The translations under genes were made by a program, and so were the position numbers. Under the pieces are notes generated by a model, which saw nothing but the letters and a program-made list of their open reading frames with translations, did not search any database and was not told the origin of the DNA. A stretch of DNA of 64,000 nucleotides from Candidatus Pedobacter colombiensis (GTDB lineage: Bacteria > Bacteroidota > Bacteroidia > Sphingobacteriales > Sphingobacteriaceae), in NCBI GenBank assembly GCA_029202485.1, contig CP119313.1, positions 1,426,001 through 1,490,000 on the forward strand. Reading direction: 5' to 3'. Positions within the stretch are counted from its first letter, which is position 1. Every line of letters begins with the position of its first letter. This document shows, piece by piece, positions 1 through 9,653 of the stretch.

Positions 1-1
1 T

Positions 2-1492
2 GTGGGTACCGATCAGGCTTATACCAGTAAGGTGGTAGAAAAGGTTGAAGAGAAAGTAACGAAGGTTGTAGGTCGTAATAATCCAGATGTCTCCTCCATT
101 ATTTCCAATGTTACGGTTGGTGTTACTGACCCTCAGGGTGAAGATCAAGGTGAATACACCAATAAGGGTAAGGTTACCGTTGCTTTTGTGGCTTATGGTA
201 AACGTAAAGGTGAACGTACTATTAATTATCTTGATAAGATTCGTCAGGCTGTGAAGGGGATACCCGGAGCAGAAATTACCGTTGCTCAGGAGCAGGGGGG
301 ACCGCCAACGGCAAAACCGATTAGTATTGAAATTACCGGTGATAATTTGGATTCTATTGCTGTAACGTCTGAAAGATTGAAGAAATTTTTGGATAGTAAG
401 CAGGTTGCTGGGGTAGAGGAACTGAAAACTGACTTTCAGAATAATAAACCTGAGATTATTTTTAATATAAATAGAGAGAGAGCCAATCGTGAGGGCGTTT
501 CGACACAAGACATTGGTAATTCTTTAAGAGCTGCATTGTATGGTTATGAGATCTCAAAGTTCCGGGACGTCAATGATGATTATGAAATTAATGTGCGGGC
601 AAAGGAAGATCAAAGGAACAATCTGGAAGCCTTAAGAAATATGAAGATTACCTTTCGGGATATGGGAATGAATGGGGTCATCAGACAAGTGCCAATATCT
701 GCTTTTGCCGATATTAACTATGTGAATACTTATGGTGGCATTAAGCGTAAGCAGCAGAAAAGGATCATTATTCTTTCTTCCAATGTATTGTCAGAGTATA
801 ATGCCAATGAGGTGGTTGCTAATATTCAAAGCGAGATCAACGAGTTTAAGGCTCCTGACGGGGTAGTGATAAAGATGGCTGGTGAGCAAGAGGAGCAAAT
901 GGAAACGGCTGCGTTTTTAGGTACTGCATTGGTGAGTGCATTGTTTATCATTTTAATTATCCTGGTATTGCAGTTTAATTCTATCAGTAAACCTATTGTT
1001 ATTTTGAGTGAAATCTTGTTTAGCGTAATTGGGGTTTTACTTGGGATAACCATCTTCCGTATGGAATTGTCTATCGTAATGACTGGGTTGGGAATTGTTG
1101 CGCTCGCTGGGATTGTGGTACGTAATGGGATATTACTGGTCGAATTTGCGGATCTGATGGTGAGTCAGGGTATGGAGGTAAGGGAGGCTGTTATTGAAGC
1201 TGGTCGTACCAGGATGACACCGGTATTGCTGACCGCAACAGCGACTATGCTCGGATTGATACCTTTGGCCGTTGGCTTAAATATAGACTTTGTGACCATG
1301 TTCACTGAGTTCCATCCGCATATTTATTTTGGCGGAGATAACGTTGCATTCTGGGGCCCTTTATCGTGGACAATCATATTCGGGTTAAGTTTTGCCACTT
1401 TCTTAACACTTATTTTGGTTCCTTGTATGTATTTGGTTGCTGATAAGAATTCGAAAAAGATTAAGTCACTATTTAGTAAGGGTAAAAAATAA
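2..1492 (+). CDS. RND efflux permease, C-terminal part (5' end outside window)
   Basis: Inner-membrane proton-driven efflux pump of the resistance-nodulation-division family, hydrophobe/amphiphile type. The reading frame is already open at the window edge, so the first GTG is not the true start. Roughly the last 496 residues are present, about half of a usual 1,000-1,050 aa pump. The first 300 residues are periplasmic porter domain. They are followed by a cluster of membrane helices containing GIVVRNGILLVEF, the conserved helix of AcrB/MexB-like pumps, and the usual RTRMTPVLLTA segment. The gene ends in a short basic tail (SLFSKGKK). A membrane-fusion protein and outer-membrane factor would be expected upstream, outside the window. 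The substrate cannot be told. Confidence 0.9.
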   Translation: MGTDQAYTSKVVEKVEEKVTKVVGRNNPDVSSIISNVTVGVTDPQGEDQGEYTNKGKVTVAFVAYGKRKGERTINYLDKIRQAVKGIPGAEITVAQEQGGPPTAKPISIEITGDNLDSIAVTSERLKKFLDSKQVAGVEELKTDFQNNKPEIIFNINRERANREGVSTQDIGNSLRAALYGYEISKFRDVNDDYEINVRAKEDQRNNLEALRNMKITFRDMGMNGVIRQVPISAFADINYVNTYGGIKRKQQKRIIILSSNVLSEYNANEVVANIQSEINEFKAPDGVVIKMAGEQEEQMETAAFLGTALVSALFIILIILVLQFNSISKPIVILSEILFSVIGVLLGITIFRMELSIVMTGLGIVALAGIVVRNGILLVEFADLMVSQGMEVREAVIEAGRTRMTPVLLTATATMLGLIPLAVGLNIDFVTMFTEFHPHIYFGGDNVAFWGPLSWTIIFGLSFATFLTLILVPCMYLVADKNSKKIKSLFSKGKK

Positions 1493-1495
1493 CCG

Positions 1496-1570
1496 TTCTC
1501 CTCGAAGGCTGGAATCTTTGCCTGAAGAAGGCAAATTTCCTAGGCCTTTACGGAGAAGGTGATTTTTTTT
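1496..1570 (+). terminator. Probable intrinsic terminator after the RND gene
   Basis: A long imperfect stem starts 4 bases after the stop codon: TTCTCC pairs with GGAGAA and AAGGC with GCCTT. The loop holds its own small TTTGCC/GGCAAA hairpin. A run of eight T follows at about 1563-1570. Confidence 0.55.
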
Positions 1571-1645
1571 AATTGGGCGCTTTACTTTAGGGCGCCTGAT
1601 TTGTTATGGTTGTCGGATGAATTAGGATTTGGTTTACTCCAGTAT

Positions 1646-2776
1646 TTACGCAGGTACTTTTAAAGTGATAATTTCTTCTATCAACTGATCAATTTGTGAT
1701 TTGGTGACGTTGGGCATGCAGATGATGTGCGACCAGCCACTTTCGGCAGCGAGCTGCCATTTTTGTCTGATTTTTAAGTCAGGCTCAGGGAAGTTTACAG
1801 TAATGGCATTTGTATTTCTCCAAGCCGGGATGCCTATTTCTTTAAGTTTTTGTTCTGCGTAACTGGCTGTTTCAAGGCAATGACAGGCACGTTCTTTTAG
1901 ACCAGATATGCCTAGTTTTTTTATGGTGTACCATAGGAAGAGTGGGCTATGTCCATTTCGGGAGCCAGAAATGGTGGTGTCCATACTTCCTATGTAAGCT
2001 ACAGAGCGTGCAATTCTATCCCGATTTGATTTTTTTGCTACTACTACTCCGCAGGGCATTGGAGATCCGATAAACTTGTGGCCACTTATGGCAATGCTAT
2101 CAGCACCATCGGCAAAATCAAAGGCGGGCCGGGGTTCTATTAAAGCACTGTAACTGCCGCTTAGGGCACCGTCGGCATGGATGTAATAATGTTTGATGGC
2201 CAGTTTTTTTAAGATCAGTTTGATTTTGCTGATGTCATCACGAGCTTCAGTCATGGTTGTGCCTATATTGGCCATAATGATCACAGGCATATGCCTGTTC
2301 ATACGAATGGTGTTTTCCAGGTCTTCGTAATCAATTTCTCCATTGTCCTGAGTGCTAATTACAATGTTAGACATGTTTAAAAGGTGCAAATTCTTTTGTA
2401 CGCTATAATGTGTGGCTTCAGAGTAGTATACCATCCCTTTAGGGTGAAGTTCTCTAGCCAGATATAATCCATAAAGATTACCTTCCGAACCGCCGTTAGT
2501 TACATAACCCCACCAATCATTTGCTTCTGCTCTAAATAGTTCGGCAAAAAATTGTACGACTTCTTTTTCAATTTCACGTGAACCTACAGCATAGGTTGAT
2601 GGGACAAAAGGATCACCCAGGTTATTCATAGGGTATTCCATAAAGGGCATTAGCTCGCTATAGTTAAAATCTTTAGACACAGGATAGCCCATGAAGTAAT
2701 CGGTATTCGTTTTTACTTCTTCCAGTAATTTTTCTAATATTTGGTTTTCGCTTGTTGATAAGGAATTTGTATTCAT
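1646..2776 (-). CDS. Group II PLP-dependent decarboxylase, histidine decarboxylase-like (copy 1)
   Basis: Predicted cytosolic pyridoxal-phosphate enzyme of 376 aa that removes the carboxyl group of an amino acid; the closest resemblance is to histidine decarboxylases. The PLP lysine is in ISGHKFIGSPMPCG. Other family stretches are VTNGGSEGNLYG and EATHYSVQKN. The frame stays open for 89 more codons upstream, but that part has no family similarity. The ATG at 2776 (MNTNSLST) aligns with the start of the paralogue at 23999-25129 and gives the same length, so it was chosen. It is divergent from the DUF3050 gene. The true substrate (His, Orn, Glu or an aromatic amino acid) cannot be fixed by eye. 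Confidence 0.85.
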   Translation of the reverse strand: MNTNSLSTSENQILEKLLEEVKTNTDYFMGYPVSKDFNYSELMPFMEYPMNNLGDPFVPSTYAVGSREIEKEVVQFFAELFRAEANDWWGYVTNGGSEGNLYGLYLARELHPKGMVYYSEATHYSVQKNLHLLNMSNIVISTQDNGEIDYEDLENTIRMNRHMPVIIMANIGTTMTEARDDISKIKLILKKLAIKHYYIHADGALSGSYSALIEPRPAFDFADGADSIAISGHKFIGSPMPCGVVVAKKSNRDRIARSVAYIGSMDTTISGSRNGHSPLFLWYTIKKLGISGLKERACHCLETASYAEQKLKEIGIPAWRNTNAITVNFPEPDLKIRQKWQLAAESGWSHIICMPNVTKSQIDQLIEEIITLKVPA

Positions 2777-3016
2777 TGCTTGGTTGTTTTGTACTGCAAA
2801 AATACGATTTATGAAATTTAGTATTATTAATGATTGTGAATTAAGAATATTATATCGTTTGTTTGGTTTGTTTGAAATAATGATTTGAATTGATGGATTT
2901 AAAGTTATAGCGACATCAAGGAAATTTTGCACTGAAAAAGTAATTTTTACCAGTCCTTGAAGAGTCAACCAAAATTTCCTTTTACATTTGCATCCGATTA
3001 TAAAAACGGGAAGGCA

Positions 3017-3796
3017 ATGAACGGACCTCTGGAAAGCATTCAAACATCAATAGCTCCACTTAGAGCTCAAATTATCAACCATAAGGTTTACGCAGTAATT
3101 AATGATCTGGAAGATCTGAGGATCTTTATGGAATATCATGTTTATGCGGTTTGGGATTTTATGTCTCTGTTAAAGTCTTTGCAGATTAACCTTACTTGCA
3201 CACAGGTTCCCTGGTTTCCTGTTGGTTCGGGTACTACCCGGGCTCTAATCAATGAAATTGTTGCAGGTGAAGAGTCGGACGTCGATGCAAATGGTGATAA
3301 GAAAAGTCATTTTGAAATGTACCTTGATGCAATGGAGCAATGCGGAGCCGATACTACTCAAATTGGAAGATTTACAGATAAATTAAAAGCTACAGGAGAT
3401 TTTGAGCAAGCTTATAACTTTTCAGATACACCTTCTGAAGCCAGAAGTTTTGTGGATTATACCTTCAAAATCATCAATAGTGGTGAAGCGCATTTACAGG
3501 CCAGTACTTTTACATTTGGAAGAGAAGATCTGATTCCTAATATGTTCCTAACCATTGTAAATGACCTGAACACTAAATTCCCTGATCAAATTTCTCTTTT
3601 TAAATATTATCTGGACAGACATATTGAAGTTGACGGAGATCATCATAGTCACCTTGCTTTAGATATGACTTCAGAACTTTGTGGTGATAATGAGTCATAT
3701 TGGAAAGCAGCTGAAGCGGCAACCATCGAATCCTTAAAAAAACGTATCGAACTTTGGGACGGTGCTTATGAAGAAATTATGGCTGTAAAAGGGTAG
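3017..3796 (+). CDS. DUF3050 family protein (heme-oxygenase-like fold)
   Basis: A 259-aa protein recognised as the DUF3050 family, which belongs to the all-helical heme-oxygenase-like superfamily. Possible metal ligands are visible: EYHVYAVWDF near the N-terminus, SGEAHLQASTFTFGRED in the middle and DRHIEVDGDHHSH near the C-terminus. A TTG-initiated frame begins 60 bases earlier. The ATG at 3017 has GGGAAGG about 6 bases upstream, a good ribosome site for this group, and begins at the family's usual N-terminus. Its divergent neighbour is the PLP decarboxylase, but no functional link is shown. An oxidase activity is inference from the fold only. Confidence 0.75.
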   Translation: MNGPLESIQTSIAPLRAQIINHKVYAVINDLEDLRIFMEYHVYAVWDFMSLLKSLQINLTCTQVPWFPVGSGTTRALINEIVAGEESDVDANGDKKSHFEMYLDAMEQCGADTTQIGRFTDKLKATGDFEQAYNFSDTPSEARSFVDYTFKIINSGEAHLQASTFTFGREDLIPNMFLTIVNDLNTKFPDQISLFKYYLDRHIEVDGDHHSHLALDMTSELCGDNESYWKAAEAATIESLKKRIELWDGAYEEIMAVKG

Positions 3797-3940
3797 GAGA
3801 ACAATAAAAAAAATATTCCAGACCCCTAGAAATCAAGCTAAATTCCCTTTTTAACATATTTTAACATTATACCCTCTTTAAACATTGTGAAAAAATTAAC
3901 GTTTGTCGTAATTTTCGCAACGAATAAAAAATGGGTATAA

Positions 3941-4969
3941 ATGGAAGAAGTAACTAATATTACTGAGCATTCATCGTATGGAACTGATATCCGTGCGCTG
4001 AATGAAATGATACAAAAAGAAAGTGCATTTATCGATCTCCTTTTTATGGAGATGGATAAGGTAATTGTTGGGCAAAGGTATATGGTAGAGCGCCTGATGA
4101 TCGGTTTGCTAGCCGATGGACACATTCTGCTGGAAGGTGTACCGGGACTTGCAAAAACGCTTGCTATTAATACGCTGTCTAAAGCCATTGATGCTGGTTT
4201 CAGCAGAATTCAATTTACACCAGATCTTTTACCTGCGGATTTGCTGGGAACAATGATCTACAATCAGAAGAAAGAGGAATTTATTGTTAGAAAAGGTCCA
4301 TTGTTTTCTAACTTCATTTTGGCTGATGAGATTAATCGTGCACCGGCTAAGGTGCAGAGTGCTTTATTGGAATCCATGCAAGAGCGCCAGGTTACCATTG
4401 GTGATAACACTTTCCCATTGCCTAAGCCTTTCCTTGTTCTGGCTACACAAAATCCAATTGAGCAGGAGGGGACTTATCCATTGCCTGAAGCACAGGTTGA
4501 CAGGTTTATGTTGAAGATTGTGATCGGTTATCCTAAAAAGGAGGACGAGAAAAGGATCATGAGGGCAAACATTGCACCCCAAGGGATGCCTAAGCCTAAT
4601 ACTATTATTCACACAGATGATATTTTGAGGGCCAGGAAGATCGTTAGAGAGGTATATATGGATGAGAAAATTGAACAATATATCATCGATATCGTTTTTG
4701 CTACCCGTTTCCCGGCTGATTATAAGTTAGCTGATTATAAGAATCTGATCAGCTTTGGTGCTTCGCCACGCGCGAGTATTAACCTTGCACTTGCAGCTAA
4801 AGCATATGCTTTTATTAAAAGAAGAGGTTATGTGATTCCGGAAGATGTTAGAGCTGTATGCCATGATGTATTGAGGCACCGTATTGGACTTACCTATGAG
4901 GCTGAAGCGGAAGATATCAATACAGAGACGATCATCACAGGGATACTAAATGCAGTAGAAGTTCCTTAG
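3941..4969 (+). CDS. MoxR-family AAA+ ATPase, first gene of the Bat operon
   Basis: Cytosolic AAA+ ATPase of 342 aa, thought to act as a chaperone that loads metal or assembles von Willebrand factor A (VWA) proteins. Walker A is GVPGLAKT at about residue 66 and Walker B is ILADEINRA at about residue 129. Sensor residues lie in VLATQNPIEQEGTYPLPEAQVDRF, and the C-terminal lid contains GASPRASI. It starts a tightly packed run of eight same-strand genes ending at 12237. The next gene begins 4 bases after its stop. The neighbouring DUF58 and VWA genes are its expected partners. Disruption of this cluster is linked to aerotolerance phenotypes in Bacteroides; the role here is inferred. Confidence 0.93.
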   Translation: MEEVTNITEHSSYGTDIRALNEMIQKESAFIDLLFMEMDKVIVGQRYMVERLMIGLLADGHILLEGVPGLAKTLAINTLSKAIDAGFSRIQFTPDLLPADLLGTMIYNQKKEEFIVRKGPLFSNFILADEINRAPAKVQSALLESMQERQVTIGDNTFPLPKPFLVLATQNPIEQEGTYPLPEAQVDRFMLKIVIGYPKKEDEKRIMRANIAPQGMPKPNTIIHTDDILRARKIVREVYMDEKIEQYIIDIVFATRFPADYKLADYKNLISFGASPRASINLALAAKAYAFIKRRGYVIPEDVRAVCHDVLRHRIGLTYEAEAEDINTETIITGILNAVEVP

Positions 4970-4973
4970 CACT

Positions 4974-5849
4974 ATGGATACCAAAGACCTCTTAAAAAAA
5001 GTAAGGAAGATTGAGATTAAAACCCGTGGTTTAAGCAATCAGATCTTCTCAGGCGAATACCAATCGGCATTTAAAGGTCGTGGTATGGCCTTCAGTGAGG
5101 TAAGAGAATACCAGGTAGGGGATGAGATTCGTACCATCGACTGGAATGTAACTGCCCGTTTTAATCATCCTTATGTGAAAGTGTTTGATGAGGAGCGGGA
5201 GATGACAGTTATGTTGCTGGTGGATGTGAGTGGCTCTAAAAATTTCGGAACACAGGTTCAGTTGAAGCAAGAATTGGCTACGGAACTGTGTGCAGTGCTT
5301 TCTTTTTCGGCAATACAAAATAACGATAAAGTTGGCGTGCTTTTTTTTAGTGATAAGGTGGAAAAGTTCATTCCTCCAAAAAAAGGAAGAAGCCATATTC
5401 TGATGATCATTAGGGAACTGATAGATTTTAAACCACAAAATAAGGGTACCAATGTAGCCGAAGGCTTAAGATATTTTACAAGTGCCATTAAGAAAAGGTG
5501 CACAGCTTTTCTGATCTCAGATTTTATGAGCAGTACTTTTGAAAATGAGCTTAAAATTGCCAACCGTAAGCACGATTTGATTGCTTTGAGGTTATATGAT
5601 ATTCACGAAGAAGAGTTCCCGGATTTGGGATTGATTCCTGTGAAAGATGAAGAAAGTGGAGAAATAGAATGGATCAATACAAGCAGTAAACAGGTACGCA
5701 ATTCTTTTAAAGCGGCAGCGTTGGAAAGAAACGCAAAGCTGGAGGATATGTTCAGAAAATCTGGAGTAGACTTTACCAAGATCGGTACCCATCAATCCTA
5801 TATCAAGCCGTTAATGACATTGTTTAAGAAAAGAGAAGCCAGAAGATAA
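4974..5849 (+). CDS. DUF58 domain protein (MoxR partner)
   Basis: A 291-aa protein with the DUF58 signature: the stretch YQVGDEIRTIDWNVTAR, then a VWA-like core starting MLLVDVSGS. DVSGS is a DxSxS metal-ion-dependent adhesion motif. It has no signal peptide or clear membrane segment, so it is probably cytosolic. It lies 4 bases after moxR and 4 bases before the anchored protein, so the genes are surely cotranscribed. DUF58 proteins are the standard partners of MoxR ATPases. The molecular activity is unknown. Confidence 0.9.
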   Translation: MDTKDLLKKVRKIEIKTRGLSNQIFSGEYQSAFKGRGMAFSEVREYQVGDEIRTIDWNVTARFNHPYVKVFDEEREMTVMLLVDVSGSKNFGTQVQLKQELATELCAVLSFSAIQNNDKVGVLFFSDKVEKFIPPKKGRSHILMIIRELIDFKPQNKGTNVAEGLRYFTSAIKKRCTAFLISDFMSSTFENELKIANRKHDLIALRLYDIHEEEFPDLGLIPVKDEESGEIEWINTSSKQVRNSFKAAALERNAKLEDMFRKSGVDFTKIGTHQSYIKPLMTLFKKREARR

Positions 5850-5853
5850 GGGT

Positions 5854-6840
5854 ATGAGACAATATTTTAATTTTAGCTGGTGTTTAATGCTGGCTTTGAC
5901 CGGTTTTACTTTCCAGGGGAAAGCCCAGGATATTAAGGTAGAGGCGAAGCTGGACAAGACCACTATTGCGCTTGGCGATCAGACCAAGCTGCATTTGATT
6001 GCTCATTTACCTGTTAATGGGCATGTAGATTTTCCTGTACTGACAGATACCATTTCATCAAAAATACAAATTGTAGAAATGGGTAAGACAGATACCATTT
6101 CTGATAAAAATAACCCGGCTGTAAAAACCATAAGCAGGCAATACACGATTACGTCTTTTGATGCAGGGTTGCATATGATCCCTGCTTATACATTTGGTAG
6201 TAAGTCGGGTAGTTTTAATACGGCTGCATTACCATTGGAGGTTACTGAGGTAAAGGTAGATACAACGAAGGCTATATATGATATTAAGGAGCCGCTAGCG
6301 GTGTCTTATTCTTTTATGGACTGGCTTAGAGATAATTGGAAGTTGGTGATGTTGTCGGCATTGGGTATTTTAGTCGTTGTAGCGCTGATCTGGTATTTTA
6401 TTAAAAAGCGTAAAAATAAGCCTGCTAAAGTTGAACTTCCTAAACCAACTGTGCCTTTGCATACTATTGTATTGGATAAACTGAATGCTTTGAAAAGCCA
6501 GAAATTATGGGAACAGGGGCAGGTAAAGCAATATCATATCGAATTGACTGATATTATTAGGGAGTACCTGGAGAAAAGATATGAGATTAATGCATTGGAA
6601 CAAACCTCTGAGGAGATCTTTTCCGGATTACGTCACTTGAATATTTCAGAACAAAATACAAATAAGCTAAGGCAGATGCTGTTGCTTGCCGATTTGGTAA
6701 AGTTTGCAAAAGCAACACCATTGAACACAGATAATGAACAAAGTATGGAAAATGCAATCAGTTTTGTAACGAATACTAAAGCTGCAGCTGTTCCACTGAC
6801 TGATAACAAAGCACAAAATAACGATAATGAATCTGTTTAG
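5854..6840 (+). CDS. Membrane-anchored Bat-operon protein of unknown function
   Basis: A 328-aa protein with an N-terminal signal peptide (cleavage probably after FQGKAQ) and an extracytoplasmic beta-rich region to about residue 160. One membrane helix follows (WKLVMLSALGILVVVALIWYF), then a basic stop-transfer KKRKNK and a roughly 130-residue helical cytosolic tail. Proteins of this layout sit between DUF58 and BatA in Bacteroidota bat operons. The tail resembles the cytosolic part of BatD (compare LREYLEKRYEINALEQTSEEI). Its last 14 bases overlap the batA start, which suggests translational coupling. No enzymatic motif was seen. Confidence 0.75.
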   Translation: MRQYFNFSWCLMLALTGFTFQGKAQDIKVEAKLDKTTIALGDQTKLHLIAHLPVNGHVDFPVLTDTISSKIQIVEMGKTDTISDKNNPAVKTISRQYTITSFDAGLHMIPAYTFGSKSGSFNTAALPLEVTEVKVDTTKAIYDIKEPLAVSYSFMDWLRDNWKLVMLSALGILVVVALIWYFIKKRKNKPAKVELPKPTVPLHTIVLDKLNALKSQKLWEQGQVKQYHIELTDIIREYLEKRYEINALEQTSEEIFSGLRHLNISEQNTNKLRQMLLLADLVKFAKATPLNTDNEQSMENAISFVTNTKAAAVPLTDNKAQNNDNESV

Positions 6841-7831
6841 CGGAATTGAATTTGCCAATAAGGGCTTTTTCTGGCTCCTGATGATCATTCCTTTGATGAT
6901 TGCCTGGTACATCTGGAGAAATAACAAACTTCAGGGGAGCTTGCGGATGTCAGCTTTAAAAGGATTTTTATCAGGAAAAAAGAGTAGTTATACCATTTTA
7001 AGGCATTACAGTGTTGTTTTAAGAGTGTGGGCATTAATTGCCTTGATTATTGCATTGGCAAGGCCTCAATCGGCTTTTAGCTGGCAAAACTCGACCACCG
7101 AGGGTATTGATATTATGATTGCCACGGATATTTCAGGCAGTATGCTAGCAGAAGATTTGAAACCTAATCGTTTGGAAGCTGGTAAAAATATTGCAATTGA
7201 TTTTATCAAAGATCGTCCGGAAGATCGTATTGGTCTGGTTATTTTTAGTGGGGAGAGTTTTACGCAATGCCCGCTTACCATTGATCATGATGTACTGATT
7301 AACTTGTTTAAAGACGTTAACAATGGAATGATTGAGGATGGAACGGCGATTGGAATGGGGCTGTCAACGGCGGTGAACCGCTTAAAAGATAGTGAAGCCA
7401 AAAGTAAGGTGGTAATTTTACTGACCGATGGATCGAATACAACAGGCTCTATTCCACCATTAACTGCAGCCGAAATTGCCAAACAAATGAAGGTTAGGGT
7501 TTACACTGTGGGCGTAGGTACGAAAGGTTATGCGCCGTATCCGGTAAAAACTCCATTTGGAATCCAGTATCAAAAGATGCCTGTAACGATTGATGAGGAT
7601 GTATTGAGTAAAATTGCAAACATTACAGGTGGGAAGTATTTCCGTGCTACCAATAATGAAAAGCTCAAGCAGATTTATCAGCAAATTGATAAACTGGAAA
7701 AGGCCAAGATTGCGGTTACCCAGTATCATAAAAAGACAGAACGCTTTTTGCCTTTTACCTTAATTGCGCTGGTATTATTGCTAGCTGAGTTTTTATTGAG
7801 AAATACCATTTTTAAAGGAGCCTTAACTTAA
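6827..7831 (+). CDS. batA: BatA, membrane-anchored VWA protein
   Basis: A 334-aa inner-membrane protein with a periplasmic VWA domain. Two N-terminal membrane helices are followed by the VWA domain from about residue 88. Its metal site is complete: DISGS (DxSxS), a Thr in DGTAIGMGL and an Asp in LLTDGSN. A C-terminal helix (LPFTLIALVLLLAEFLL) re-anchors the protein. It overlaps the preceding gene by 14 bases and is followed after 4 bases by its paralogue batB. The pair is expected to form the core of the Bat complex, acted on by MoxR. Confidence 0.9.
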   Translation: MNLFSGIEFANKGFFWLLMIIPLMIAWYIWRNNKLQGSLRMSALKGFLSGKKSSYTILRHYSVVLRVWALIALIIALARPQSAFSWQNSTTEGIDIMIATDISGSMLAEDLKPNRLEAGKNIAIDFIKDRPEDRIGLVIFSGESFTQCPLTIDHDVLINLFKDVNNGMIEDGTAIGMGLSTAVNRLKDSEAKSKVVILLTDGSNTTGSIPPLTAAEIAKQMKVRVYTVGVGTKGYAPYPVKTPFGIQYQKMPVTIDEDVLSKIANITGGKYFRATNNEKLKQIYQQIDKLEKAKIAVTQYHKKTERFLPFTLIALVLLLAEFLLRNTIFKGALT

Positions 7832-7835
7832 ACAG

Positions 7836-8870
7836 ATGTTACGTTTTGAACATATAGAATTTTTATGGGGCTTAGCTGCAGTTCCATTGCTGATCCTAAT
7901 CTTTTTATGGGTGCAAAGGTGGAAAAGAAAAGCGTTATTGGCTTTTGGTGATCCGCATACGGTAAGGAGAATGATGCCTGAGGTCTCTTTGAGCAGACCG
8001 GGGCTAAAGTTTGTATTGTATGTGTTGGCTTATGCTTCATTAGTGGTAGGTATTGCCAATCCACAGATAGGGACTAAAATGGAAGAAGCGAAAAAAGATG
8101 GTGCTGATTTGATGATTCTGTTGGATGTGTCAAACAGTATGCTGGCAGGAGATTTAGCGCCAAACCGATTGGAGAATGCTAAAAGAGCCATTTCACAGCT
8201 CATTGATAATTTGCATAATGATCGAATAGGGATCATCATTTTTGCCGGAGAAGCTTATGTGCAATTGCCGATTACGACCGATCATTCGGCAGCTAAGTTG
8301 TTCCTGAACCAAATTACTACTGATATAGTGCCCACTCAGGGAACTGCTATTGGGGCAGCCATTGATATGGGGATGAAGTCGTTTGATTTTGTAAATGGAA
8401 CTAGTAAGGCAATGATTTTGATGACTGATGGTGAAAATCACGAGGATGATGCTGTTACAGCAGCCAAGCATGCAAGAGCTAAGGATGTGGCCATCCATGT
8501 GATTGGTTTGGGATCGCCAGAGGGGGCACCGGTGCCTATTTACAAAAATGGGAAGCCAGTAGGTTTTCATACTGATGAAGCTGGAAAAACCGTAGTTAGT
8601 AAGCTGAATGAGGAAATGTGTAAAGAGATTTCAGCAGCTGGAAATGGTGTATATGTAAGGGCTAGTAATGCGAATAGTGGCTTAAACATCGTAATGGACC
8701 AGGTAAATAAAATGGAAAAGAAAACCTACGATAGTAAGTCATTTAAAAACTATGAAGACAGGTTTCAGTTTTTCCTCGGACTAGCTGTTTTACTGTTGTT
8801 GCTAGAGTTTTTTATCTCTAATCGGAGGAATTTGAAAATTATTGAGTTGAATTTGTTTGAAGTGAGGTAG
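7836..8870 (+). CDS. batB: BatB, membrane-anchored VWA protein
   Basis: A paralogue of BatA (344 aa) with the same architecture: N-terminal membrane helices and a VWA domain whose metal site is DVSNS plus TDGENH. The C-terminal helix FFLGLAVLLLLLEFFI is followed by a short cytosolic tail. Only 2 bases separate its stop from batC. The conserved P-rich and NRLENAKR stretches match the BatA/BatB family. It probably heterodimerises with BatA in the membrane (inference from family and gene order). Confidence 0.9.
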   Translation: MLRFEHIEFLWGLAAVPLLILIFLWVQRWKRKALLAFGDPHTVRRMMPEVSLSRPGLKFVLYVLAYASLVVGIANPQIGTKMEEAKKDGADLMILLDVSNSMLAGDLAPNRLENAKRAISQLIDNLHNDRIGIIIFAGEAYVQLPITTDHSAAKLFLNQITTDIVPTQGTAIGAAIDMGMKSFDFVNGTSKAMILMTDGENHEDDAVTAAKHARAKDVAIHVIGLGSPEGAPVPIYKNGKPVGFHTDEAGKTVVSKLNEEMCKEISAAGNGVYVRASNANSGLNIVMDQVNKMEKKTYDSKSFKNYEDRFQFFLGLAVLLLLLEFFISNRRNLKIIELNLFEVR

Positions 8871-8872
8871 TT

Positions 8873-9637
8873 ATGAAGCAATTGATCATTATTATATATA
8901 TCGTATTACAAGGAGCTGTAGTTTTTGCCCAGAAGGAAAAAAAGTACATTCATAACGGCAATAAGCTTTATCAGCAACAGAAATATGCAGAAGCTGAGGC
9001 TAGTTACCGCCAATCGGTAGAAAAAACAAAGCAATCTGTAGCGGGTAATTTTAATTTGGGTGATGCTTTGTACAAGCAGAAAAAATTTGATAATGCAGCG
9101 CAAAAATTTACGGAAATAGCTTCCTCATCAGAGAACAAAGCAGTAAAGGCACAAGCTTACCATAATTTGGGTAATTCTTTGTTGGAGAATAAAAAGCTGG
9201 AAGAGAGTATTGAGGCGTATAAAAAATCGTTGATCAATAATCCTAAGGATGACCAGACCAGGTACAACCTTGCATATGCTCAGGAAAAACTGAAGCAACA
9301 GCAGAATAAGAACAATAAGGATAAAAATAAAGATAAGAAAGATCAGGATAAGAAGGATCAGAATAAGGATCAAAAGGACAAACAAGATAAAGACAAACAG
9401 GATAAGGATAAGAAAGACCAGGATAAAAAGGACCAGAATAAAGATCAAAAGGATAAAGACAAGCAGGATCAGGATAAAAAAGATCAGCAGGGGCAGAAAC
9501 CACAGCCTGATAAGTTATCTAAAGAGGATGCTGAAAGGATGCTGGAGGCTTTAAAAAATGAAGAAAAAAACACCCAGGATAAGTTGAAAAACAAAAAAGC
9601 AAAAGGGGTAAAGGGACGTATTGTTAAAGACTGGTAA
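8873..9637 (+). CDS. batC: BatC, secreted TPR protein with a long charged tail
   Basis: A 254-aa protein. It has a signal peptide (QGAVVFAQ end) and three tetratricopeptide repeats at residues about 25-145 (for example AYHNLGNSLLENKKLEESI). Then comes a tract of about 75 residues built almost only from Lys, Asp, Gln and Asn in short DKKDQ- and NKDQK-like units (DNA about 9301-9490). The C-terminus KLSKEDAERMLEALKNEEK is the conserved helical end. TPRs imply protein-protein contacts within the periplasmic Bat complex. The low-complexity tract probably varies in length between strains. Its end overlaps the longest possible batD frame. Confidence 0.85.
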   Translation: MKQLIIIIYIVLQGAVVFAQKEKKYIHNGNKLYQQQKYAEAEASYRQSVEKTKQSVAGNFNLGDALYKQKKFDNAAQKFTEIASSSENKAVKAQAYHNLGNSLLENKKLEESIEAYKKSLINNPKDDQTRYNLAYAQEKLKQQQNKNNKDKNKDKKDQDKKDQNKDQKDKQDKDKQDKDKKDQDKKDQNKDQKDKDKQDQDKKDQQGQKPQPDKLSKEDAERMLEALKNEEKNTQDKLKNKKAKGVKGRIVKDW

Positions 9638-9653
9638 AGGGGTTATTTATATA

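Noticed and set aside
2777..3043. Upstream extension of the first decarboxylase frame (89 extra codons)
   Set aside because: No family similarity, low-complexity AT-rich sequence, and the paralogue begins at the position of ATG 2776.
9128..9503. Antisense ORFs rich in Ile/Leu over batC
   Set aside because: Mirror of the Lys/Asp-rich repeat tract; coding signal belongs to the plus strand.
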